This document shows, in pieces, positions 19,266 through 28,464 of a stretch of DNA of 64,000 nucleotides. The DNA comes from Corynebacterium pollutisoli (lineage in GTDB: Bacteria; Actinomycetota; Actinomycetes; Mycobacteriales; Mycobacteriaceae). Within the stretch, counting starts at the first letter, position 1. Each line of letters opens with the position of its first letter. The position numbers were made by a program, and so were the translations under genes. The notes below the pieces were generated by a model. That model did not search any database and was not told the origin of the DNA. It saw only the letters and a program-made list of their open reading frames with translations. Where the stretch lies: NCBI RefSeq assembly GCF_900177745.1, contig NZ_FXAR01000005.1, forward strand, positions 124,001 to 188,000, read 5' to 3'.

Positions 19266-20257
19266 TGCGTACCCGCAACCTCACCGCCGCCGTCATCGTC
19301 GCCATCGCCGTCGGGCTGGCCGTCACCGCCACCGCCGTGTGGGCCGGGCCGGACCGGATCACCCCGTCCACCGAGCGCACCGGTGACCCGGAGCTCGCGG
19401 CCCGCCTCGCGGGGCACGCCACCACCGGGCACCACCGCCTCGCCGCGTTCACCATCGACGGCGGTGAGACCACCTTCGCCGGGCTCGGCGCCGACGAGCA
19501 CGACGAGTTCGAGATCGGTTCCCTCACCAAGACCTTCACCGCCGGCATCCTCGCCGACCGCGGCCTGGAGGAGACCACCGTCGGGGAGATCATCGCGGCG
19601 GAAGGCTCCGACATCGCCGACGTCACCCTCCGCGAACTCGCCGACCACACCTCCGGGCTCCCCCGCCTCGCCGGGCTGGGGTGGTGGACGATGTTCACCA
19701 CCGCGCTCACCGGCGGCAACCCCTACGCCGGGATCACCCGCGACGACGTCATCGACGCCGCTCTGGGAGCCCCACTCTCCGACCGCGGCGGGTACTCCTA
19801 CTCCAACCTCGGCTCCGCCCTGCTGGGACAACTCCTGGCCCTCGAGGCCGGGACCCCCTATGAGCAGCTGCTCGCCGAGCACCACCTCGCGCCCCTCGGC
19901 ATGACGGACACCTACCCGATGACCGACGGCTCCGTCTCCCCCACCGCTCCCCGCGGACTGCAGTCCACCGGTGACCACGCCGAACCCTGGGAGATGGGTG
20001 GCTACCTCCCGGCCGGCGGCCTGCGCTCCACCCCGGCCGACATGGCCCGCTACGCCACGCGTCTTCTCGAGGACGGGGTCCCGGACCTCGCCTGGGGCGT
20101 CGACGACGACGGCACCCGTCGCCACAACGGGGGCACCTACGGCTTCTCCACCACGTTGCTGGTCAACCCGGACACCGGGCGCGCGGTCTTCGTCGCCGGC
20201 GACACCGAGCACGATGTCGAGACCGTCGCGGATGCCCTCCACGCGGAGCTGCCGTGA
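19265..20257 (+). CDS. Secreted serine hydrolase, beta-lactamase/DD-peptidase (class C) family
   Basis: A 330-residue extracytoplasmic protein of the penicillin-binding/beta-lactamase-related fold. A signal or anchor helix spans residues 5-27. The catalytic SxxK is SLTK, with Ser near residue 88, followed by the YSN triad member and a C-terminal HNGGTYGF region in place of KTG. Substrates could be peptidoglycan peptides, D-amino-acid esters or beta-lactams; this cannot be settled from sequence. It is translationally coupled to the regulator upstream and overlaps the small membrane protein downstream by four bases, so the three are made together. Confidence 0.83.
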   Translation: MRTRNLTAAVIVAIAVGLAVTATAVWAGPDRITPSTERTGDPELAARLAGHATTGHHRLAAFTIDGGETTFAGLGADEHDEFEIGSLTKTFTAGILADRGLEETTVGEIIAAEGSDIADVTLRELADHTSGLPRLAGLGWWTMFTTALTGGNPYAGITRDDVIDAALGAPLSDRGGYSYSNLGSALLGQLLALEAGTPYEQLLAEHHLAPLGMTDTYPMTDGSVSPTAPRGLQSTGDHAEPWEMGGYLPAGGLRSTPADMARYATRLLEDGVPDLAWGVDDDGTRRHNGGTYGFSTTLLVNPDTGRAVFVAGDTEHDVETVADALHAELP

Positions 20258-20529
20258 GCGTCTACATCGCCTGGGGCCTCGTCGTCTTCCTCATCCTGTC
20301 CGTCCTGCAGTCCATCCGCCGCGCCCTGCGGGGAGGACAGTCCCGCCGGACCCTGCTTATCGACGCCGCGCTCGGCATCCTCCCCCTCGCCGTCCTCGTC
20401 GGCGGTCTGACGACCATGTCGTGGAACACGGCCCTGCCGGTGCCGGTGTGGTGGATCATCGCAGGTCTGCTGGGTGTTCTGGCCGGGGTGGTCACCTTCC
20501 GTGTCCTTCATGTCCGGGTGGCCGTCTAG
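20254..20529 (+). CDS. Small three-helix membrane protein
   Basis: A 91-residue protein with three hydrophobic segments (about residues 4-20, 34-52 and 63-85) separated by a basic loop, RRALRGGQSRR. The GTG start shares GTGA with the stop of the serine hydrolase gene. Function unknown. The tight coupling to a regulator and a beta-lactamase-fold enzyme hints at a sensor or partner role at the membrane. One copy of the dispersed 13-base word lies within it. Confidence 0.65.
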   Translation: MSVYIAWGLVVFLILSVLQSIRRALRGGQSRRTLLIDAALGILPLAVLVGGLTTMSWNTALPVPVWWIIAGLLGVLAGVVTFRVLHVRVAV

Positions 20530-20539
20530 GGTGGAAGCC

Positions 20540-21220
20540 ATGACCGGATTCAGCGGCTTCGACGCCTCCCGCATGCTCTCCTTCGACCTCGAGACCACGT
20601 CACGGTTCCCCAGGGAGGCACGCATCGTCACCTCGGCGCTGGTGCGGATCGACGGCCGGCAGGTCGACGCCGTCGAGCACCTCGCCGACCCCGGGGTGGA
20701 GATCCCGGAGGAGGCCACGAAGATCCACGGCATCTCCACGGAGAAGGCCCGCGCGGAGGGTCGCCCCCACGACGAGGTGCTGGCCGACACCGTCGCCGCG
20801 ATCAGGAAGGCGTGGGAGGACGGTCTGACGCTGGTGGTCTACAACGCCTGCTACGACCTCACCGTCCTGCGCCAGCTCACCGGGGACTTCGTGGTCACCG
20901 GCCCCGTCTTCGACCCCTACGTGGTCGACCGGGTGAAGGACCCCTACCGCCGGGGCAAGCGCAACCTGGGGGCCATGTCCGAGCACTACGGCGTCGAGCT
21001 CGGCAACGCGCACGAGGCCACCTCGGACGCTCTCGCCGCCGCCCGCATCGCGTGGAAGCAGGCCCGTCAATGGCCGGAGCTCACGCGCATGGACGAGGGG
21101 GAGCTCATGGAGTTCCAGGCCGTCGGCCACCACGACCGGCAGATGGACTTCGCGCGGTACCTGCAGGGCCAGGGCAAGGACGCCTCCGACGTGAGCACGG
21201 CCTGGCCGATGCAGGGGTAG
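20540..21220 (+). CDS. DEDDh 3'-5' exonuclease (DnaQ-like)
   Basis: A 226-residue exonuclease-domain protein resembling the epsilon subunit of DNA polymerase III. ExoI is SFDLETT, ExoII is YNACYDLTVL, and the ExoIII region NAHEATSDALAA carries the His and last Asp of the DEDDh set. No polymerase-binding or other domain is fused; the last 50 residues are specific to the group. It probably acts in repair or RNA/DNA turnover. The ATG follows AGGGTGGAAG. It converges on the TDT transporter gene. Confidence 0.85.
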   Translation: MTGFSGFDASRMLSFDLETTSRFPREARIVTSALVRIDGRQVDAVEHLADPGVEIPEEATKIHGISTEKARAEGRPHDEVLADTVAAIRKAWEDGLTLVVYNACYDLTVLRQLTGDFVVTGPVFDPYVVDRVKDPYRRGKRNLGAMSEHYGVELGNAHEATSDALAAARIAWKQARQWPELTRMDEGELMEFQAVGHHDRQMDFARYLQGQGKDASDVSTAWPMQG

Positions 21221-21236
21221 GCCCGGCGACCAGGGA

Positions 21237-22124
21237 CTACCGCCTGTGACGGATGGCGAAGCGCGCCGCGCACAGCGCCCAGTGCGTGAGCAGTAGCCCG
21301 AGGAACGTCGCGCTCACCTGCTCCCACCCCAGGTAGGCGGCACCGAGCGACAGCGTGCCCGCCGGGAAGGTCGAACCCCACCAGCCGGGCGAGTACTCCG
21401 CCCAGGTGCGCACCGCGCGGCCCCAGAAGTGCCACGCGGCGTAGGCGATCATCGGCACGCCAAGGGCGGCCATGACGAGGCCGTAGGTGTGGGCGAAGGG
21501 GGCGTCGAGAAGCACGTGGGCCGCGGCGGTCGACTGGCCGACGATGCCCAGCGGGATCCACGCCGTGCCCGCGAAGGATGCGGGGATGCGCGGGCGCGCG
21601 GCGTAGATGCGCGCGAACAGCGGCAGGCCGGTGACGAGGCTGAGGGCGAAACACCCCAGCGCGATCGCAGGGATGACCTGCGCCCCCGGGCCGTCGAGCT
21701 GGAGCGCCAGCTGTCCGCCGGAGGTCGCGGCCACCATGGGCGAGACGACCGCCAGGCCCCAGGGGAAACTCGGCGCACCGCTGAAGCGGCGCAGCTGCCA
21801 CAGACACACCACCACGGCCAGCGGCAGGCCGATGAGCCAGGCGAGGAGCTGCGGGGCGAGGAGGTCCGTGGCGGCGGTCCACGCGCTGCCCAGCGCCATG
21901 ACGCCCATGGACACCATGCCCCACGGCCCCATGAACTCCTGGGTGAAGCCGGGGTTGCGGTGGCGCAGCCAGCCGACGGCGAACACGGGCAGGAGGACAC
22001 TGGCGACGGCCAGGAGCGCCAGGCCCGGCCACACCAGGCCGTGCATGAGGGACAGCGTCGCGGCGATCGACGTCCCCATGAGGGAGCCGGCCCACGCGGG
22101 GCCGGCGGGAGGAGACCGGGTCAT
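21237..22124 (-). CDS. TDT-family transporter (tellurite-resistance/dicarboxylate transporter type)
   Basis: A 295-residue integral membrane protein with about ten helices and the GPWGMVSMGVMALGSAW and FPAGTLSLGAAYLGW motifs of the TDT family (TehA, Mae1, SLAC1 relatives). Such proteins carry C4-dicarboxylates or anions, or export sulfite. The specific substrate is not evident. The start is the ATG after AGGA, ten bases beyond the stop of the MetE-like gene, so the three genes mnmA, metE-like and this one form one transcription unit. Confidence 0.8.
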   Translation of the reverse strand: MTRSPPAGPAWAGSLMGTSIAATLSLMHGLVWPGLALLAVASVLLPVFAVGWLRHRNPGFTQEFMGPWGMVSMGVMALGSAWTAATDLLAPQLLAWLIGLPLAVVVCLWQLRRFSGAPSFPWGLAVVSPMVAATSGGQLALQLDGPGAQVIPAIALGCFALSLVTGLPLFARIYAARPRIPASFAGTAWIPLGIVGQSTAAAHVLLDAPFAHTYGLVMAALGVPMIAYAAWHFWGRAVRTWAEYSPGWWGSTFPAGTLSLGAAYLGWEQVSATFLGLLLTHWALCAARFAIRHRR

Positions 22125-22134
22125 GGCGTCCTGC

Positions 22135-23127
22135 TCACAGGTCTCCGGCGTCGGTGCGCAGCATGTGGTCGACGGCGCGGGCCATGGCGTAGGCACCAGC
22201 GGCGTCGAGAAGCGTGCCCTCGGTGAGGCCGGCGCGGGGGTGGACGTCGACACGCTCGGTGAGCCACTGCGGGTCAAGGCCGAGGCGCTCCCAGAAGCGG
22301 GCGACGGCGACGGCCCGTTCGCGGGGGCGTGCGTGGAGCTCGTCGACGTGGTCACCGGGGCCGGTGACGCCGAGGCCGATGCGGGTGCCGGCGCTGACGG
22401 TGTGGCCGAAGCCGTCGTACTGCGCGGTGCCCTGCACCAGGTCGAGGGAGACGAGGACGGTATCGGCACGGGAGTCGCGGGCGACATCCCACAACGGGGC
22501 GTAGCCGGTCTGGTTGAGCAGAACCCGCTCGGCGTCCAGCTTCTCGACGACCCCGGCGAGCCGCTCGGCGAGATCCTTCGGGTTGACCGGGCGGACGGGG
22601 TGGAAGCGGGTGACGCCGGGCAGGCCGGCGGCGATGTCGGGCAGCAGCGGTTCGTCGAGCTGGACCGTGGCGTCCGCGCGGAAGCGGCGGGTGAGCTCTG
22701 CGGCGTGGGCGTTGACGCCCTCGACGAGCGCCTCGGTGAGGTCCCGCAGGGCACCGGGGTCGGTGATGACGCGGTGCCCGCTCGCCAGCTCGATGGAGGC
22801 GGCCAGCGTCCACGGTCCGGTGACCTGCACCTTGAGCTGCGGCACGGTGGTGCCCCACGCCTCCTCGAGCTGGTCGAGGTCGCGGTCGAGGAGGTCGCGG
22901 GTGCGGCGGGTGAGCAGCTGCGGGCGGTCGGTCATGATCCAGGAGCGCGGGCCGCGGTCGACGCTCACCGCCTCCAGCAGCGCGGCGGTGCGGCCCACCC
23001 CGTCCGCGCCGAGGCCGCGGGCGGGCAGGTCGGGGACGTGCGGGAGGTCACCGGTCTCGGAGTGGACGACGTCGGCGGCGTCGGAAAGCGAGGTGCCGGG
23101 CAGGGGGCCGAGGCCGTAGGCGGTCAC
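22135..23127 (-). CDS. MetE-like protein (cobalamin-independent methionine synthase C-terminal fold) lacking cysteine
   Basis: A 330-residue single-domain member of the UROD/MetE-like fold, corresponding to the catalytic C-terminal half of MetE. The barrel segments [13 protein letters not shown] and [14 protein letters not shown] are recognisable. In MetE the zinc that activates the thiol is held by one His, one Glu and two Cys, but no cysteine occurs in this whole sequence, and where HxC is expected it reads HPV. It therefore cannot be a standard zinc methyltransferase. The GTG start shares four bases with the mnmA stop, so it is coupled to tRNA thiolation. Its true reaction is unknown. Confidence 0.75.
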   Translation of the reverse strand: MTAYGLGPLPGTSLSDAADVVHSETGDLPHVPDLPARGLGADGVGRTAALLEAVSVDRGPRSWIMTDRPQLLTRRTRDLLDRDLDQLEEAWGTTVPQLKVQVTGPWTLAASIELASGHRVITDPGALRDLTEALVEGVNAHAAELTRRFRADATVQLDEPLLPDIAAGLPGVTRFHPVRPVNPKDLAERLAGVVEKLDAERVLLNQTGYAPLWDVARDSRADTVLVSLDLVQGTAQYDGFGHTVSAGTRIGLGVTGPGDHVDELHARPRERAVAVARFWERLGLDPQWLTERVDVHPRAGLTEGTLLDAAGAYAMARAVDHMLRTDAGDL

Positions 23128-24218
23128 GGTGCTGCCACCGCCTCCGTCCCGCAGATCGTGCCCGAGCCGAGCACGACGTCACCCTGCCCGTCCGGGTCGG
23201 GCAGGTAGAGCACGGCGGCCTGGCCGCGGGCCACGCCCTGCAGCGGTTCGGCGAGGGTGAGCGTCAGGGTGTCACCGTCGACGACCGCGCGGCAGGCCAC
23301 CACCCCGCCGTGGGCGCGAACCTGGACGTGCGCGTCGATCTCGCCGACCATCCCGGGGTGGAGCACCTTGAGGCGGTCGGCGTGGATGACGCCGACGGAC
23401 AGCGCCGCGCGGGGGCCGACGGTGACGGTGCCGGTCGAGGCGTCGATGTCCGTGACGTAGCGGGGGCGGCCGTCGGCGGCCGGATCCCGCAGGTCCAGTC
23501 CCTTGCGCTGACCGATGGTGAAGTTCCACGCGCCGTCGTGGTCACGCAGCTCGCGGCCCTCGGTGTCGACGACCAGACCCGGGCGCAGGCCGATCCGCGC
23601 CCCGAGGAAGGCCTGGGTGTTGCCGTCCGGGATGAAGCAGATGTCGTAGGAGTCCGGCTTTTTCGCCACTGAGAACCCGTGGCGGGCGGCCTCCTCGCGG
23701 ATCTGCGGCTTCTCCGTGTTGCCCACCGGGAACAGGCAGCGGTCCAGCTCCGCGCGGGTGAGCACGCCGAGGACGTACGACTGGTCCTTCGCGGGGTCGA
23801 CGCTGCGGCGCAGGTGCCCGGCGTCGTCGATGAGCGCGTAGTGGCCGGTGGCGACGGCGTCGAAACCGAGCGCCACCGCGCGGTCGAGCAGCGCGGCGAA
23901 CTTGATCTTCTCGTTGCAGCGCAGGCAGGGGTTGGGGGTCTCGCCACGGGCGTAGGAGTCGACGAAGTCATCGATGACGTCCGCCTGGAAGCGGTCCGAG
24001 AAGTCCCACACGTAGAAGGGGATGCCCAGCTTGTCGCACACCCGGCGCGCGTCGGCGGAATCCTCCAGCGAGCAGCAGCCGCGGGAGGATTCGCGCACCG
24101 CCTGCGGGTCGCGGGACAACGCCAGGTGCACGCCGACGACGTCGTGGCCCGCCTCCACCATCCTCGCTGCGGCGACCGCCGAATCGACGCCGCCGCTCAT
24201 CGCTGCCAGTACGCGCAT
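23124..24218 (-). CDS. mnmA: tRNA-specific 2-thiouridylase
   Basis: Installs the 2-thio group on the wobble uridine of tRNA Lys, Glu and Gln, using sulfur from a cysteine desulfurase. The 364-residue protein has the PP-loop [11 protein letters not shown] at the N terminus, the first catalytic Cys in [12 protein letters not shown] and the second in [10 protein letters not shown]. The C-terminal beta-barrel is complete. A NifS-like desulfurase is encoded about 2 kb upstream in the same direction, though a lysozyme gene and an opposing spermidine synthase-like gene lie between. A perfect inverted repeat occupies the divergent promoter region. Confidence 0.95.
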   Translation of the reverse strand: MRVLAAMSGGVDSAVAAARMVEAGHDVVGVHLALSRDPQAVRESSRGCCSLEDSADARRVCDKLGIPFYVWDFSDRFQADVIDDFVDSYARGETPNPCLRCNEKIKFAALLDRAVALGFDAVATGHYALIDDAGHLRRSVDPAKDQSYVLGVLTRAELDRCLFPVGNTEKPQIREEAARHGFSVAKKPDSYDICFIPDGNTQAFLGARIGLRPGLVVDTEGRELRDHDGAWNFTIGQRKGLDLRDPAADGRPRYVTDIDASTGTVTVGPRAALSVGVIHADRLKVLHPGMVGEIDAHVQVRAHGGVVACRAVVDGDTLTLTLAEPLQGVARGQAAVLYLPDPDGQGDVVLGSGTICGTEAVAAP

Positions 24219-24268
24219 GCTTCCTCCCTCTCTCAGGTGTGCAGCGTAGTAGCCGGGGCCGTTATTCC

Positions 24269-24352
24269 GGAAACGTCAGACGCCCGGGCGGGTGCGCGGA
24301 ACATATCCCCAGGTCGCCCCCTGCCGCCCCGGCGACACCGTCTGACGTTTCC
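24269..24352. repeat. 14-base perfect inverted repeat in the mnmA divergent promoter region
   Basis: The arms GGAAACGTCAGACG (24269-24282) and its exact complement (24339-24352) are 56 bases apart. The GC-rich interior can extend the pairing imperfectly. The region serves two outward-facing genes, so a terminator is unlikely. Two facing operator half-sites or a looped regulator site fits better. Confidence 0.5.
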
Positions 24353-24380
24353 CGACACCGACAGGCTACGATGACCACTC

Positions 24381-25301
24381 ATGGCCCGATCCCGCAGGAA
24401 CCGCACCCGCCCCACCGACACCCCGACCACCGGGGCGGCGGCCGGCACCTACGAGATCTCCACCGGTACCGCCGAACTCGTCCCGGACACCTTCCACCCG
24501 GACGCGTGGACGCTCATGATCAACGGGGTCCCCAGCTCACACGTGCAGATCGGGCGCCCGGACGTCCTCGAGTTCGAGTACATGCGCTGGATCGCCGCGA
24601 TCGTGGAACAGCAGACCGACGCCCGCTTCGACCCCACCGCCCTCCGCGTGACGCACCTCGGGGGCGCGGCCTGTTCGCTCGCCCGCTACTTCGCCCACCT
24701 GTGGCCGCAGTCCCGGCACACCGTCGTCGAACTCGACGCGAAGCTGGCCGACCACGTCCGCGAATGGTTCGACATCCCCCGCGCCCCGACCGTGAAGATC
24801 CGCGTCGGGGAGGCCGGGGAGGTCACCCGCGGTTTCTACCCGGGCAGCCGTGAGGTGATCATCCGGGACGTCTTCGCCGGCAACCGCACCCCCCTCGACC
24901 TGACGACACCGGACTTCTTCCGCGCCGTCCACTCCGCGCTCACCCCGGGCGGGCTGTACGTGTCCAACTGCGGCGACTACTCCAGCCTCCTCGGCTCGAA
25001 AACGGAGCTGGCGGGCATGGCGGAGGTCTTCGACCATGTCGCCGTCATCGCCGATCCGCCGATGCTCAAGGGCCGCCGCTACGGCAACATGATCCTCATC
25101 GGCTCCGACGCCGAGCTTCCGGCCGAGGGTTCCCCGGAGGCCGCCCAGCTGGCCCGGGTGCTGCTCGGTGGTGCCGTCCCCGCCCACTACAAGGACGAGC
25201 GCTGGGCCCGCGCGCTTTTCGACGGCACCGTGCCCCGCACCCTGGACACGCGGCACGATGGTGCCGCTGACGTGATCAGCCGGCGTTCGCCAGGAGGATG
25301 A
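24381..25301 (+). CDS. Spermidine synthase-like methyltransferase-fold protein
   Basis: A 306-residue protein of the SpeE/PABS fold. The Rossmann core is visible from THLGGAACSLARYF, followed by TVVELDAKLADHVREWF, the acidic residue that binds the adenosine ribose. REVIIRDVFAGNRTP stands in the catalytic loop position. The usual polyamine-site residues are not clearly conserved, so it may act on another substrate. Actinobacterial homologues are usually annotated spermidine synthase or fused MFS/spermidine synthase. Its last 26 bases overlap the end of the convergent lysozyme gene. Confidence 0.75.
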   Translation: MARSRRNRTRPTDTPTTGAAAGTYEISTGTAELVPDTFHPDAWTLMINGVPSSHVQIGRPDVLEFEYMRWIAAIVEQQTDARFDPTALRVTHLGGAACSLARYFAHLWPQSRHTVVELDAKLADHVREWFDIPRAPTVKIRVGEAGEVTRGFYPGSREVIIRDVFAGNRTPLDLTTPDFFRAVHSALTPGGLYVSNCGDYSSLLGSKTELAGMAEVFDHVAVIADPPMLKGRRYGNMILIGSDAELPAEGSPEAAQLARVLLGGAVPAHYKDERWARALFDGTVPRTLDTRHDGAADVISRRSPGG

Positions 25302-26298
25302 GCAGATCGCCGATGCTGTAGTCGGGGTTGTCCACCATCACCTGGAGATCCTCGACGGGCAGATCACCGGTGGCGATGAGCTCCCCGACGCGGCGGCTGA
25401 TGTCGTCGATGAGCACGGGCTCGATGCCCAGCTGCGGGGCGGCGGCCTCGAGGGCGCCCTCCGGGAGGATGCCGGTCTGGGCGGCGAGGATGAGTCCGGC
25501 GAGGGCCGCGTTGTCGCCGCCGAGGGTCTCCAGGACCCCGTTGTCCGGGGTGGCCATCTCCTGGAATGCTGCCCCGAGGTTGACGTGGTTGCCGGCGACG
25601 AAGTCGCCGAGCTGGGACTCGGTGCCGTTGAAGAGGTTGAGGTCGACGGGGGCGTCGATACCCGGCACGCGCCCGGTCTCCGAACGCTGCCAGAAGGTGA
25701 GGTGGTTCCAGCCGCCGACGGGCTCCGGGGCGTGGTTCTGGTAGGCGGCGAGCCACAGGGGGTAGTTGGCGAACTCGTGGGTGTCGTTGAGGTGCTCGCG
25801 CCAGAAGTAGCGGTAGGTGTACACCATCGGGGTGCGGCCGGTGAGGCGCTGCGTCTCGTGGAGGAAGTCGCGGACCCAGTTCTGCAGCTGCTCCGGATCG
25901 AGGCCCTCGGCGACCTCGATGTCGAGGACCGGCGGCAGGGAGTGCTGCGGGACGGTGGCCAGGGTGGCGGCGTAGTGGGCGGCCTGCTGGCGGGCGTCAC
26001 CGGCGGGGCGGGCGTAGTGGTAGGTGCCCACGAGCAGTCCGGCCTGATGGGCGGCGTGGACGTCCTCGAGGTAGTGCTCGTTCACCCAGGTCTCGCCCTC
26101 GGTGGTCTTGACGAAGGCGAACTTCTGCCCGTCGGCGGCCACCTCCTGCCAGCGGATGGAGCCGTTGCCCCGCTGGTGGCCGGAGACGTCGACTCCCGAG
26201 GGGGCGATCGACGAGAACGCGGTGGCAGGGACCGCGGCCAGGGTGAGGGCCAGTGCGGTGGAGGCGATGACGGAGCTGAGGCGGGTGAGAACACGCAT
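25276..26298 (-). CDS. Secreted GH25 (Chalaropsis-type) lysozyme
   Basis: A 340-residue exported muramidase that cleaves peptidoglycan. The signal peptide spans about residues 1-30 (ALALTLAAVPATA then the cleavage site). The GH25 domain begins at GVDVSGHQ with the substrate-binding Asp. It includes FAFVKTTEGETW, PPVLDIEV with the catalytic acidic pair, and DLNLFNG at the end of the barrel. About 110 C-terminal residues form an Ala/Leu-rich helical tail without a known binding motif. The ATG was preferred to a TTG three codons earlier. It overlaps the end of the spermidine synthase-like gene on the other strand. Confidence 0.88.
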   Translation of the reverse strand: MRVLTRLSSVIASTALALTLAAVPATAFSSIAPSGVDVSGHQRGNGSIRWQEVAADGQKFAFVKTTEGETWVNEHYLEDVHAAHQAGLLVGTYHYARPAGDARQQAAHYAATLATVPQHSLPPVLDIEVAEGLDPEQLQNWVRDFLHETQRLTGRTPMVYTYRYFWREHLNDTHEFANYPLWLAAYQNHAPEPVGGWNHLTFWQRSETGRVPGIDAPVDLNLFNGTESQLGDFVAGNHVNLGAAFQEMATPDNGVLETLGGDNAALAGLILAAQTGILPEGALEAAAPQLGIEPVLIDDISRRVGELIATGDLPVEDLQVMVDNPDYSIGDLLILLANAG

Positions 26299-26368
26299 GG
26301 TTCTCAAGATAACTTAAGAAACCTCAGCCGTCACTTCTTTCACTCAAATCACACGAGTCACACCCGCA

Positions 26369-27484
26369 TCAGCCGGCCATCCCCGCCAGACGGGCCCGTT
26401 CCACCGTGTCCGCGATCACCGCGAGCACCGCGTCGACGTCCTCCTCGGTCGACGTCCGCCCCACGGTGAACCGCACCGCGCCCCGCGCCACCCGCTCGGG
26501 GACGCCCATTGCCTCGAGGATGTGGCTCACCCGGTTGACACCGGCGGCGCAGGTGGAGCCGGTGGCGGCCTCGATGCCGGCGGCGTCGAGAAGCATGATG
26601 AGGCTGTCGCTCTCCGCCCCGGGGAAGGACAGGTGCAGGTGCCCCGGCAGCGCGGGTTCGGTGGTGTGGACCACCACGTCCTCCACCCGGGACAGGATCC
26701 CCGCGCGCAGTCGGTCGCGCAGCGCGGTGAGGCGCGCCTCCTCGGCGGCCATCTCCCCCACCGCCTCCTCGAGGGCGGCGGCCGTCGCCGCCGCCGTCGC
26801 CACGTCGAGGGTGCCCGGGCGGATCGCCCGCTCCTGCCCGCCGCCGAAGAGGATCGGCGTCGGGGCCGGGGAACGGCGGGCCAGCAGCAGCCCGCCGCTG
26901 CGCGGACCACCGAACTTGTGGGCGCTGGCCGCCAGGGTCGTGGCCCCCAGCTCCCGGAACGACACGGGCAGGTGGCCGACGACCTGAACGGCGTCGACGT
27001 GCACGGGCGTGCCCGCGGCGGCGGCCCGCTCGACGATCTGCGCCACCGGCTGGATGGCGCCCGTCTCGTTGTTGGCCCACATGCACGCGGCCAGGGCGGC
27101 CGGGGAGTCGAGGGCCGTGAGGTCACTGACCCGGCCGTCGGCGACGGGCAGCCACTCCACGTCGGCGCCGAGCGCCTGCACCGACTTGAGCACCGCCGAG
27201 TGCTCCAGCGGCGAGGCCACCACGCGGGTGGCGTCCGACGCCCGGTAGAGGCCCGTCACCGCGAGGTTGTCGGCCTCCGTACCGGAACCGGTGAAGATGA
27301 CCTCGACGGGGTCGGCGTCGAGAAGCGAGGCGATGAGCTCGCGTGCATCGTCCAGCACCCGGCGGGCCGCGCGCCCGGCAGCGTACTGGCCGCCCGGGTT
27401 GAGCATGCCGGAGTGCTCCACCCACGCGTCAACAGCCACCTGCCGCATGGGCGAGGTGGCCGCGTGATCGAGAAAGTGACGCAC
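26369..27484 (-). CDS. Cysteine desulfurase (NifS/IscS-like)
   Basis: A PLP enzyme that takes sulfur from cysteine to give alanine and an enzyme persulfide, for tRNA thiolation or Fe-S assembly. The 371-residue protein has LDHAATSPM at the N terminus, NETGAIQP and the HVDAVQ region. The PLP-binding Lys is in SAHKFGGP, and the persulfide Cys in GSTCAAGVN, in the long-loop class I arrangement. The GTG start immediately follows the etfA stop, so it is read on the etfBA transcript. It probably supplies sulfur to MnmA, encoded further along the same strand. Confidence 0.93.
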   Translation of the reverse strand: MRHFLDHAATSPMRQVAVDAWVEHSGMLNPGGQYAAGRAARRVLDDARELIASLLDADPVEVIFTGSGTEADNLAVTGLYRASDATRVVASPLEHSAVLKSVQALGADVEWLPVADGRVSDLTALDSPAALAACMWANNETGAIQPVAQIVERAAAAGTPVHVDAVQVVGHLPVSFRELGATTLAASAHKFGGPRSGGLLLARRSPAPTPILFGGGQERAIRPGTLDVATAAATAAALEEAVGEMAAEEARLTALRDRLRAGILSRVEDVVVHTTEPALPGHLHLSFPGAESDSLIMLLDAAGIEAATGSTCAAGVNRVSHILEAMGVPERVARGAVRFTVGRTSTEEDVDAVLAVIADTVERARLAGMAG

Positions 27485-28435
27485 CTACTGACGCGCCCTG
27501 ATCTCGGAGATGAGCGCCGGGACCACCTCGAAGAGGTCACCGACGACGCCGAGGTCGGCGATCTGGAAGAGCGGGGCGTCCTCGTCGTTGTTGATCACGA
27601 CGATCTTCTTCGCGGTCTGCATGCCGGAGGTGTGCTGGATCGCGCCGGAGACACCGAGGCCGATGTAGAGGTCCGGGGAGACGGTGACGCCGGTCTGGCC
27701 GATCTGGTACGCGCCGTCGTAGTACTCGAGGTCGACGATGTCGCGGGTGACGCCGACGGCACCGCCGAGGGCGTCGGCCAGCTCCTCGGCCAGGGCCATG
27801 CCCTCCTTCGAGCCGATGCCGCGACCAGCGGCGACGACGACCTTGGCGGCGGGCAGCTCCGGGCGGTCGCCGCGCACGGCCGGTGTGAACCCGGTGACGG
27901 TGACGTCCTTGGCGGTGGCACCCGGCAGGGCCAGGGCGGTGACGGTGCCGGCCCCGGCGACGGGGGCGGCCTCGACGGCACCGGGGCGCACGGTGTAGAT
28001 CGGGCAGGCGCCGCCGACGGCGGCGGACACCTGGATCTGGTCGCCGAAGACGGACTGGGCGGCGGTACGGTCGGCGTTGATGCCGACGACGTCGCACAGC
28101 ACGCCGGATGCCAGGCGCGCGGCGAGGCGACCGGCGATCTCGTTGCCGGCCGGGTCGGCGACCACGACGATCGGGCCCGGGGTGGTGGCGGCGAGGGTGT
28201 GCAGGGCGTCGACCTGCGGGAGGAGGAGACGCTCGGCGGCGTCGGCGGCCTCGGCGGCGACGATGGCGTCGGCGCCGGCGGCGGCCAGGGCCGGGGCGAG
28301 GGACTCGGTGACGCCGGGGGCGCCGACGACGACGGCCGTGACCTCACCCAGCGGACGGGCGGCGGTGATCAGCTCGGCGGTGACGGGGGCAACCTGGGAA
28401 CCATCGTGCTCGACCAGGACGTAGACAGTGGACAT
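27485..28435 (-). CDS. etfA: Electron transfer flavoprotein alpha subunit
   Basis: FAD-binding subunit of the ETF heterodimer that passes electrons from acyl-CoA and other dehydrogenases to the quinone pool. The 316-residue protein has the N-terminal alpha/beta domain. The FAD domain signature includes VVVAAGRGIGSKEG, YQIGQTGVTVSPDLYIGLGV and SGAIQHTSGM. The second of two nearby ATGs was chosen because AAGGAG stands seven bases before it. It follows etfB by about 30 bases and abuts the cysteine desulfurase gene. Confidence 0.95.
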   Translation of the reverse strand: MSTVYVLVEHDGSQVAPVTAELITAARPLGEVTAVVVGAPGVTESLAPALAAAGADAIVAAEAADAAERLLLPQVDALHTLAATTPGPIVVVADPAGNEIAGRLAARLASGVLCDVVGINADRTAAQSVFGDQIQVSAAVGGACPIYTVRPGAVEAAPVAGAGTVTALALPGATAKDVTVTGFTPAVRGDRPELPAAKVVVAAGRGIGSKEGMALAEELADALGGAVGVTRDIVDLEYYDGAYQIGQTGVTVSPDLYIGLGVSGAIQHTSGMQTAKKIVVINNDEDAPLFQIADLGVVGDLFEVVPALISEIRARQ

Positions 28436-28464
28436 GCTCATGCTCCTTATACGGGTCGAGGGGG

